Source: Lachnospiraceae bacterium
GTDB lineage: Bacteria; Bacillota; Clostridia; Lachnospirales; Lachnospiraceae
Direction of reading: 5' to 3'
Assembly: GCA_024698865.1 (NCBI GenBank)
Contig: JAILQS010000097.1
Location: 1-42,425, forward strand
Length of the DNA: 42,425 bases
In this document: piece after piece, positions 27,785 to 35,349 of the stretch
How positions within the stretch are numbered: the first letter of the stretch is position 1
Layout: each line of letters starts with the position of its first letter
Made by a program: the position numbers and the translations under genes
Notes under the pieces: generated by a model
What the model was told of the DNA's origin: nothing
The model's database searches: none
The model's input: only the letters and a program-made list of their open reading frames with translations

Positions 27785-29368
27785 ATGTGCTCAATCATGG
27801 GAATATGCGGAACCCGACATTCTTACGAAGAAATGAAGTCCGCATTGGAGAAAACCGTTACAAGAGGGCCGGATGCCAGTAAAATCATGGACACCGGAAA
27901 TGGTTTTCTTGGATTTAACCGACTTTCCATTATGGGGCTGACCGATGAAGGTATGCAGCCCTTTACCAGAAATAATGTGATGTTGGTTTGTAATGGAGAA
28001 ATCTACGGATTTCGTGAAATAAAAAATAACTTGCAGGCAAAGGGATATGAGTTTCAAAGTGATTCGGATTGTGAGATACTTCCGGCACTGTATCTGGAGT
28101 ATGGAACAAAAATGTTTCGAATGCTGGATGCGGAATTTGCACTTATTTTGTATGACAAGGATAAAGAACAGTATGTGGCTGCGAGAGATCCTATCGGAAT
28201 CCGCCCGTTGTATTACGGACTGGATGAAGCCGGAGATTACATTTTTGCTTCCGAACCAAAGAACCTTATCGAGCTGGTAGATGAGATTCATCCATTTCCA
28301 CCGGGACATTATTTTGTAAATGGAGAATTTATTAACTATCGGGATATGTCTAACGTTCAGGAATATTTGAAGGATGATGTGGAAGCAGTTACCCGTAATA
28401 TTCACGATTTGTTGATAAAAGGAATTGAAAAGAGATTGGATGCAGATACGCCGGTTGGTTTCCTGTTATCCGGAGGATTGGATTCCTCCCTGGTTTGTGG
28501 AATCGCTTCCAAAATGATAGAGCAACCGCTTGAGACCTGGGCAATCGGAATGGAAGCGGATGCAATCGATTTGAAGTACGCAAGAGAGGTGGCAGATTAC
28601 ATACATTCCAACCACCATGAGGTAATTATCACAAAAGAGGATGTACAAGAGGCGCTTGAAACCGTAATCAAAGTACTGGGAACCTACGATATCACGACGA
28701 TTCGTGCTTCTATGGGAATGTATCTGGTTTGCAAGGCGATACACGAAACTTCGGATGTAAGAGTCATCCTTACCGGTGAGATTTCCGATGAGATCTTTGG
28801 GTATAAATATACGGATTTTGCACCAAATGCAGAGGAATTCCAGAGGGAAGCAGAGAAAAGAATTCATGAAATCCATATGTATGATGTGTTGCGCGCGGAT
28901 CGTTGTATCAGCGTAAATTCTCTGGAGGCAAGAGTGCCGTTTGGAGATTTGGATTTTGTGGAATATTGTATGGCAATTGATCCTGCAAAGAAGATGAATA
29001 CATACGGCAAGGGAAAATATTTGTTACGTAAGGCATTTGAAGAAGATGCACTGATTCCGGAAAGTATTTTATGGAGGGAAAAAGCGGCATTCTCCGATGC
29101 AGTAGGTCATTCGCTGAAGGATGATTTGGTGGAACTTGCGGAAAATACTTATACCGAGCAGGAGTTTATGGAAGGCTGCAAAAAATATGAGCACGCAAAA
29201 CCATTTACCAAGGAGTCTCTTTTGTATCGCGATATATTTGAGAAATATTATCCAAACCAGTCACAGATGGTGAAGGATTTCTGGATGCCGAATAAAAACT
29301 GGGAGGGCTGTGATGTGACGGATCCTTCCGCAAGAGTTTTGTCGAATTACGGAGATAGTGGAAAGTAG
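27785..29368 (+). CDS. asnB: Asparagine synthase B (glutamine-hydrolysing)
   Basis: MCSIMGICG (N-terminal Cys nucleophile), LVCNGEIYG, VGFLLSGGLDSSLVCGIA, LEARVPFGDLDFVEY; ends DPSARVLSNYGDSGK. Confidence 0.95.
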   Translation: MCSIMGICGTRHSYEEMKSALEKTVTRGPDASKIMDTGNGFLGFNRLSIMGLTDEGMQPFTRNNVMLVCNGEIYGFREIKNNLQAKGYEFQSDSDCEILPALYLEYGTKMFRMLDAEFALILYDKDKEQYVAARDPIGIRPLYYGLDEAGDYIFASEPKNLIELVDEIHPFPPGHYFVNGEFINYRDMSNVQEYLKDDVEAVTRNIHDLLIKGIEKRLDADTPVGFLLSGGLDSSLVCGIASKMIEQPLETWAIGMEADAIDLKYAREVADYIHSNHHEVIITKEDVQEALETVIKVLGTYDITTIRASMGMYLVCKAIHETSDVRVILTGEISDEIFGYKYTDFAPNAEEFQREAEKRIHEIHMYDVLRADRCISVNSLEARVPFGDLDFVEYCMAIDPAKKMNTYGKGKYLLRKAFEEDALIPESILWREKAAFSDAVGHSLKDDLVELAENTYTEQEFMEGCKKYEHAKPFTKESLLYRDIFEKYYPNQSQMVKDFWMPNKNWEGCDVTDPSARVLSNYGDSGK

Positions 29369-29370
29369 AT

Positions 29371-29430
29371 ATGCTAACCATTCGCCAAAACTCTCGAGTT
29401 TTGTCGAATTACGGTGATAGTGGAAAGTAG
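29371..29430 (+). CDS. Mini-ORF 1, MLTIRQNSRVLSNYGDSGK (putative, expression unproven)
   Basis: ATG 2 nt after the asnB TAG; ggaaag 5 nt upstream; ends TAG. Confidence 0.4.
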   Translation: MLTIRQNSRVLSNYGDSGK

Positions 29431-29432
29431 AT

Positions 29433-29492
29433 ATGCTAACCATTCGCCAAAACTCTCGAGTTTTGTCGAATTACGGAGATAGTGGAAAGTAG
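29433..29492 (+). CDS. Mini-ORF 2, MLTIRQNSRVLSNYGDSGK (putative)
   Basis: Same TAG-AT-ATG junction and ggaaag. Confidence 0.4.
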   Translation: MLTIRQNSRVLSNYGDSGK

Positions 29493-29494
29493 AT

Positions 29495-29554
29495 ATGCTA
29501 CCCATTCGCCAAAACTCTCGAGTTTTGTCAAACTACGGTGATAGTGGAAAGTAG
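29495..29554 (+). CDS. Mini-ORF 3, MLPIRQNSRVLSNYGDSGK (putative)
   Basis: Same junction; T3P is the only amino-acid change in the array. Confidence 0.4.
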   Translation: MLPIRQNSRVLSNYGDSGK

Positions 29555-29556
29555 AT

Positions 29557-29616
29557 ATGCTAACCATTCGCCAAAACTCTCGAGTTTTATCGAATTACGG
29601 TGATAGCGGAAAGTAA
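29557..29616 (+). CDS. Mini-ORF 4, MLTIRQNSRVLSNYGDSGK (putative)
   Basis: Same junction; ends TAA 36 nt before glnA. Confidence 0.4.
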   Translation: MLTIRQNSRVLSNYGDSGK

Positions 29617-29652
29617 GACAACCATTTTACATAGAAAGTGAGGATTTTTATT

Positions 29653-31752
29653 ATGGAAAAACAATTTGTACCTGAGATGTTTGGAACTTTGGTTTTTGAT
29701 GACAGGGTAATGAAGGCTCGTTTGCCGGAGAAGGTTTACCGTTCATTGAGAAAAACCATCGACGAAAATGAGAGATTAGATTCTAAAGTAGCTGAGGAAG
29801 TAGCCGTTTCGATGAGAGACTGGGCGATTGAAAAGGGTGCCACTCATTTTACACACTGGTTCCAGCCACTTACCGGTGTTACGGCTGAAAAACACGACAG
29901 TTTCATTACTCCTTCTCCTGACGGAGGCGTTATTATGGAGTTTTCCGGTAAGGAACTGATTAAGGGTGAGCCGGATGCCTCTTCCTTCCCGTCCGGTGGA
30001 CTTCGTGCAACCTTTGAAGCAAGAGGATATACCGCATGGGACCCAACTTCTTATGCGTTTATCAAAGATCATACGCTTTGTATTCCAACCGCATTCTGCT
30101 CTTATTCAGGCGATGCGTTAGACAAAAAAACACCGTTGCTTCGTTCCATGCAGGCACTTGACCGTCAGGCAAAACGAGTATTAAAGCTGTTTGGAAATGA
30201 TGTAAAATACGTTAGAACCAGCGTAGGACCGGAACAGGAATATTTTCTTGTAGATAAGGAAATGTTTGAAAAACGCCCGGACCTTGTATACACCGGAAGA
30301 ACATTATTTGGTGCAATGCCACCGAAAGGACAGGAACTGGACGACCACTATTTTGGTATGATTAAACCAAGAGTAAGTGAGTTTATGAAGGATCTGAATG
30401 AAGAACTCTGGAAACTTGGAATCCTTGCAAAGACAGAGCATAATGAAGTGGCACCGGCGCAGCACGAGCTTGCACCAATTTATTCTACCACCAATGTGGC
30501 AACCGATAATAACCAGCTTACAATGGAAATTATGCAGAAAGTTGCAAGAAAACACGATATGGTTTGTCTGTTGCATGAAAAACCATTTGCAGGAGTCAAC
30601 GGTTCCGGTAAACATAACAACTGGTCTATGGCTACCGATACGGGTGTTAACCTGCTGTCACCGGGGGAGACACCATATGAAAATGCCCAGTTCTTACTGT
30701 TCTTATGTGCAGTAATTCAGGCCGTGGATGATTATCAGGATCTTTTGAGACTCTCTGTTGCAACAGCAGGAAATGACCATAGACTTGGTGCAAACGAGGC
30801 ACCACCGGCAATTATTTCTGTATTCCTTGGTGATGAGCTTACCGAGATTCTGGAAGCAATCAAGAACGATACGCACTATGTGGGACAGGAAAAAGTCATT
30901 ATGAAACTGGGAGTGCATTCTCTTCCAAGATTCTCAAGAGATACGACCGATCGAAACCGTACGTCACCATTTGCCTTTACCGGCAATAAATTCGAGTTCC
31001 GTTCTCTTGGTTCAGCGAACAGTATTGCATGCTGTAATATTATGTTGAATGCAGCAGTAGCAGAGAGTTTGAAGCAGTTTGCGGATAAACTGGAAGGTGT
31101 GGAAGATTTTGAAACCACATTGCATGACCTGATTAAAGAAACCATTCAGAAACACGAACGTATTTTATTTAATGGAAACGGTTATGGCGATGAATGGATA
31201 GAGGAGGCAACGAAAGTCCGTGGATTATCCAACTTAAAAACAACCGCGGATGCAATGCCACATCTTTTGGATGCAAAGAACATGGAAATGCTGATGTCAC
31301 ATAAAGTATTTACCGAGACCGAACTTCATTCCCGCTGTGAGATTATGCTGGAAAACTATTGCAAGACCGTAAATATTGAAGGACATACAATGGTAGATAT
31401 GGTACGTAAAAACTATCTGCCGGCAATCGAGGGATATCTTGGACAGCTGGCAAAGACAGTTGCAACGATGAAGTCAGTCAGTGACAAAGTTAAATGTAAC
31501 TATGAGATTTCTACATTGGAGAGATTATCCGAGATTACAGATGACATTTTGGATAAGACGGTAGATTTGGAAAAAGCATTACAATCACTTGGCGGTTTCG
31601 AAGATATTATCAAGACTTCCGAAGTGATTCGAGATGATGTTTTGCCAAAAATGGAAAGTCTTAGGGCAGTAGTTGATGAAGCAGAAATGCTTTCACCGGA
31701 AGAATGCTGGCCATTCCCAAGCTACGGAAAACTGCTGTTTTCTGTATACTAA
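29653..31752 (+). CDS. glnA: Glutamine synthetase type III
   Basis: About 700 aa; [85 protein letters not shown] typical of GSIII. Confidence 0.95.
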   Translation: MEKQFVPEMFGTLVFDDRVMKARLPEKVYRSLRKTIDENERLDSKVAEEVAVSMRDWAIEKGATHFTHWFQPLTGVTAEKHDSFITPSPDGGVIMEFSGKELIKGEPDASSFPSGGLRATFEARGYTAWDPTSYAFIKDHTLCIPTAFCSYSGDALDKKTPLLRSMQALDRQAKRVLKLFGNDVKYVRTSVGPEQEYFLVDKEMFEKRPDLVYTGRTLFGAMPPKGQELDDHYFGMIKPRVSEFMKDLNEELWKLGILAKTEHNEVAPAQHELAPIYSTTNVATDNNQLTMEIMQKVARKHDMVCLLHEKPFAGVNGSGKHNNWSMATDTGVNLLSPGETPYENAQFLLFLCAVIQAVDDYQDLLRLSVATAGNDHRLGANEAPPAIISVFLGDELTEILEAIKNDTHYVGQEKVIMKLGVHSLPRFSRDTTDRNRTSPFAFTGNKFEFRSLGSANSIACCNIMLNAAVAESLKQFADKLEGVEDFETTLHDLIKETIQKHERILFNGNGYGDEWIEEATKVRGLSNLKTTADAMPHLLDAKNMEMLMSHKVFTETELHSRCEIMLENYCKTVNIEGHTMVDMVRKNYLPAIEGYLGQLAKTVATMKSVSDKVKCNYEISTLERLSEITDDILDKTVDLEKALQSLGGFEDIIKTSEVIRDDVLPKMESLRAVVDEAEMLSPEECWPFPSYGKLLFSVY

Positions 31753-31803
31753 AATTAATTAATTTTAAAATTAATTTCTCAAAACGATAGTATAAGAAAA
31801 AAA

Positions 31804-31850
31804 TCAACCCACAATGGCGTGGTACATGCGTCGGAGTGGGTTGTTTTTAT
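31804..31850 (+). terminator. Terminator-like hairpin between glnA and amt (glnA terminator or amt attenuator)
   Basis: caacccac...gtgggttg followed by TTTTT; inner gcgtg/catgc stem. Confidence 0.6.
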
Positions 31851-31881
31851 GTAATATAAAAAATGACAGGAGGATGAGATT

Positions 31882-33651
31882 ATGAATGATATTTTACAGG
31901 TGGTAGACGGAGAGGTGTTTTCTGTCTGGTTTTTGATTGGAGCAGCATTGGTATTCTGGATGCAGGCAGGTTTTGCGATGTGTGAGGCTGGCTTTACCAG
32001 AGCAAAAAACGCCGGAAACATTATTATGAAGAATCTGATGGATTTTTGTATTGGAACGGTTATGTGGTTTTTAATCGGAGCATCTTTGATGTTAGGACAG
32101 AATGTATTGCATGGTTTTGCAGGAGGGGTGTCCTTTGATGTATTTACAAACTATCAGAGTTTTGACTATTCTTCCTTTGTATTTAATCTGGTGTTCTGTG
32201 CAACGACAGCAACGATTGTATCCGGGGCAATGGCAGAACGTACAAAATTTTCAAGTTATTGTGTCTATTCCGCAGTGATTTCCGCAATCATTTATCCGAT
32301 TGAAGCACATTGGACCTGGGGAGGAGGTTTCCTTTCTGAGTGGGGCTTCCACGATTTTGCAGGTTCTAACTGTATTCACATGGTAGGCGGAATCTGTGCC
32401 CTGATTGGAGCATGGATGCTTGGACCACGTATCGGTAAATTTGAAAAAGATGAAAAAGGAAACGTTACAAAAATCAACGCTTTTCCGGGTCATAACCTTG
32501 TAATTGCAGCGCTTGGAGTATTCATTCTCTGGCTTGGATGGTATGGATTTAACGGTGCAGCAGCAACCGACATCCCTTCTCTGGGTTCCGTATTTTTGAC
32601 AACAACCGTAGCACCGGCAGTTGCGACTGTTGTGTGTATGATTTTCACCTGGGTAAGATATGGCAAACCGGACGTATCTATGTGTTTGAACGCTTCCCTT
32701 GCCGGTCTTGTAGCAATTACCGCACCTTGTGACGTAACAGACTGTGTCGGTGCAGCTATCATCGGTGCTGTAGCCGGTTTGCTTGTTGTATTTGGTGTAT
32801 GGTTCAGTGATTATGTAATTCATGTAGACGATCCGGTTGGTGCCGTAGCAGTGCATATGCTGAATGGTATCTGGGGTACGTTGGCCGTAGGTTTATTTGC
32901 AACAAAAACAGCACCGGGATTTGCAGGTGCAGGCATTAAAGAAGGTTTATTCTACGGAGGAGGCATTTCACAGCTTCTGAAGCAGTTAGGTGGAATGGGA
33001 GTGACAGCACTCTGGACAACAGTAACCATTTTAATTGTATTCTATTTGATTAAAGTAACGATTGGACTTCGTGTATCAGAGGAAGAAGAAATTATCGGTC
33101 TGGATGAGACAGAGCATGGACTTCCATCTGCATATGCAGGCTTCTCCTTCATGGATATCGCAAACTCCATGACGATGGCAGTAAATGAGAATACAAATCT
33201 TGGAACAAAGGATTATGATAAGGCGTCAGAAGCGCAGATCAATGCAGCAGTTCCTGTATTTCGAGAGGATTTATCCGGTGTACCGGATTTGACAACAGGA
33301 ATTAATAAAGTTGTAATTATAACGAAATTATCCCGTTACGATAAAATCCGTAAAGCAATGAACAAACTTGGTGTTACCGGTATGACCGTCACACAGGTAA
33401 TGGGATGTGGTGTCCAGAAGGGTGCCGGCGACAGATACCGTGGTGTAGAAATCGATAATACCTTGTTGCCAAAAGTAAAACTTGAGGTTGTTGTAAGTGC
33501 CATTCCGGTAGACAAAGTAATTGAAGAAGCGAAGAAAACATTGTATACCGGACGTCTTGGCGATGGAAAAATATTTGTATATCCGGTAAGCAGGGTAGTA
33601 AAAATCCGAACAGGAGAGGAAAACTACGATGCGCTGCAGGATGTAGAATAG
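31882..33651 (+). CDS. amt: Ammonium transporter with C-terminal fused PII (GlnB/GlnK) domain
   Basis: AmtB-like MQAGFAMCEAGFTRAKNAGNIIMKN, GAVAVHMLNGIWGTLAVG; C-terminal VVIITKLSRYDKIRKAMNKLGVTGMTVTQVMGCGVQKGAGDRYRGVEI...LPKVKLEVVV...TGRLGDGKIFVYPVSRVVKIRTGE (PII). Confidence 0.95.
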   Translation: MNDILQVVDGEVFSVWFLIGAALVFWMQAGFAMCEAGFTRAKNAGNIIMKNLMDFCIGTVMWFLIGASLMLGQNVLHGFAGGVSFDVFTNYQSFDYSSFVFNLVFCATTATIVSGAMAERTKFSSYCVYSAVISAIIYPIEAHWTWGGGFLSEWGFHDFAGSNCIHMVGGICALIGAWMLGPRIGKFEKDEKGNVTKINAFPGHNLVIAALGVFILWLGWYGFNGAAATDIPSLGSVFLTTTVAPAVATVVCMIFTWVRYGKPDVSMCLNASLAGLVAITAPCDVTDCVGAAIIGAVAGLLVVFGVWFSDYVIHVDDPVGAVAVHMLNGIWGTLAVGLFATKTAPGFAGAGIKEGLFYGGGISQLLKQLGGMGVTALWTTVTILIVFYLIKVTIGLRVSEEEEIIGLDETEHGLPSAYAGFSFMDIANSMTMAVNENTNLGTKDYDKASEAQINAAVPVFREDLSGVPDLTTGINKVVIITKLSRYDKIRKAMNKLGVTGMTVTQVMGCGVQKGAGDRYRGVEIDNTLLPKVKLEVVVSAIPVDKVIEEAKKTLYTGRLGDGKIFVYPVSRVVKIRTGEENYDALQDVE

Positions 33652-33674
33652 TTTTTAGTAAGTGAAAAAACAGG

Positions 33675-33757
33675 TTGACAGCGACTGATTACAGAACTAT
33701 TATAGTATCTGTAAAGCAAAGGCGCTTTGAGTTTAATAGCTCAAAGCGCCTTTTTTT
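33675..33757 (+). promoter_or_regulatory. purF promoter plus leader terminator-like hairpin
   Basis: TTGACA-17 bp-TATTAT, then gtaaagcaaaggcgctttgag tttaatag ctcaaagcgcc followed by TTTTTTT. Confidence 0.8.
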
Positions 33758-33840
33758 GTGGCACGAAGTGCAAAATGTTCAGATGCGAAATCGAGTAGGG
33801 GTCAGCCTACTCGATTTGGATAAGAAGATGGAGGTTTTCT

Positions 33841-35220
33841 ATGGTCTATAACGATGATAAGCTGCACGAAGAGTGTGGTGTTTTTGGAATCTATGATTTA
33901 GCGAAAGGGAATGTGGCGGAGGATATTTATCACGGTCTGATGGCTCTGCAACACAGAGGTCAGGAGTCGGCAGGCATGTCCGTTTCTGATACGGAGGGAC
34001 CAAAAGGGAACATGCAGACGAAGAAGGGCATGGGTCTTGTCAGTGAAGTGTTTAACAGCAATGATTTAAAGGAAATGACCGGAAATATAGGTGTTGGACA
34101 CGTGCGTTATTCTACGACCGGAGGGAGTATGATAGAAAATGCGCAGCCAATTGCAATGAATTATATTAAGGGAAGTCTGGCGCTTGTGCATAACGGCAAT
34201 ATTGTAAACGCCAAAGAAATCAAGAAAGAGCAGATGTATCGCGGACAGGCGCATTACTCTACTACAGATTCGGAGGTACTGGCGTATGAGATTGTCAGTA
34301 AAAGAATTGACTCTGCATCCATAGAAGGTGCGGTTTCTAAAGTGGCACAGGTGATAAAGGGAGGCTTTGCCTGTCTGGTGATGAGTCCAAAGAAAATGGT
34401 AGGAGTACGCGATCCGTACGGAATCAAACCATTGATACTTGGGAAGCGCGAGAATGCCTATATATTGGCGTCTGAGAGTTCTGCCATTGTTTCAGTAGGC
34501 GGCGAGATTATAAGAGATGTAAAACCCGGAGAAATCATTGTGATTACTGAGGAAGGCGTAAGGAGCGATGAGGCCCTGTGTGGAAGGAAGCCGGCACACT
34601 GTATTTTTGAATATATTTATTTTGCAAGAACGGATTCCGTAATGGATGGGGTCTATGTGCATGATGCGAGATGGCGGGCAGGTGAGGCACTTGCCAAATC
34701 AAAAGTGCCGGATGCGGATATTGTTGCCGGAGTGCCGGATTCCGGACTTGTGGCAGCAGAAGGGTATGCAAACGCATCGGGGATTCCGTTTCAGATTATC
34801 TTTCACAAAAACAGCTATATCGGAAGAAGTTTTATCAAGCCGACGGATGAAGAAAGAAAAGATGCGGTGCATATGAAATTGAGCGTGATAAAAAGCATTG
34901 TAGAGGGAAAGAAAATCGTTTTGATTGATGATTCCATTGTCAGAGGAACGACTATGAAGCAGATTATCCGGATGCTTCGGGAAGCGGGAGCAAAAGAGGT
35001 ACATGTGCGAATCAGTTCACCCCCATTCCTGTATCCGTGTTACTACGGGACCGATGTTCCAAGTGCAAAACAGTTGATTGCATCAAAGCATTCAGCGGAA
35101 GAGATACGTAAGAACATCGGAGCAGATTCACTGGTATATCTGGAGATAGAAGATTTTAAAACTATGGTAAATGCGTTGCCGGTGTGCAGTGCATGTTTTG
35201 ACAATCACTACCCTGTGTAA
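33841..35220 (+). CDS. purF: Amidophosphoribosyltransferase
   Basis: EECGVFGIYD nucleophile after short propeptide, ALQHRGQESAGM, VGHVRYSTTG, VLIDDSIVRGTT (PRPP loop). Confidence 0.94.
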   Translation: MVYNDDKLHEECGVFGIYDLAKGNVAEDIYHGLMALQHRGQESAGMSVSDTEGPKGNMQTKKGMGLVSEVFNSNDLKEMTGNIGVGHVRYSTTGGSMIENAQPIAMNYIKGSLALVHNGNIVNAKEIKKEQMYRGQAHYSTTDSEVLAYEIVSKRIDSASIEGAVSKVAQVIKGGFACLVMSPKKMVGVRDPYGIKPLILGKRENAYILASESSAIVSVGGEIIRDVKPGEIIVITEEGVRSDEALCGRKPAHCIFEYIYFARTDSVMDGVYVHDARWRAGEALAKSKVPDADIVAGVPDSGLVAAEGYANASGIPFQIIFHKNSYIGRSFIKPTDEERKDAVHMKLSVIKSIVEGKKIVLIDDSIVRGTTMKQIIRMLREAGAKEVHVRISSPPFLYPCYYGTDVPSAKQLIASKHSAEEIRKNIGADSLVYLEIEDFKTMVNALPVCSACFDNHYPV

Positions 35221-35243
35221 AAATTTCTATCGAAATTTGCATC

Positions 35244-35325
35244 TTGACATGTATCCCGGATAGAAGTATTATATAACTCGTGAAGCAAAGGCGCTTCGAG
35301 TTTAATAGCTCGAAGTGCCTTTTTT
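35244..35325 (+). promoter_or_regulatory. gltB promoter plus leader terminator-like hairpin
   Basis: TTGACA-17 bp-TATTAT, then gtgaagcaaaggcgcttcgag tttaatag ctcgaagtgcc followed by TTTTTT. Confidence 0.8.
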
Positions 35326-35349
35326 GGTTTTTGAAAGGAGGCACTTATT

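Larger units (their letters stand above)
29335..29616 (+). repeat. 62-bp tandem repeat array (4 full units plus partial fifth) between asnB and glnA
   Basis: Units start at 29335, 29397, 29459, 29521 and 29583 (partial); consensus agttttgtcgaattacggtgatagtggaaagtagatatgctaaccattcgccaaaactctcg. Confidence 0.98.

Noticed and set aside
29335-29616. CRISPR array
   Set aside because: The whole 62-bp unit is repeated with no unique spacers, and the units match the asnB 3' end; no cas genes nearby.
29335-29616. Integration attachment-site remnants (repeated gene 3' ends)
   Set aside because: 3' end duplication resembles att sites, but there is no integrase and the units are directly adjacent with a constant 62-bp period, better explained by tandem duplication with maintained reading frame.
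33709-35325. ANTAR-target dual hexaloop RNA or glutamine riboswitch
   Set aside because: The loop tttaatag does not show the A1/G4 hexaloop pattern and there is only one hairpin before the U-tract; no similarity seen to the glutamine riboswitch core and the leader is too short.
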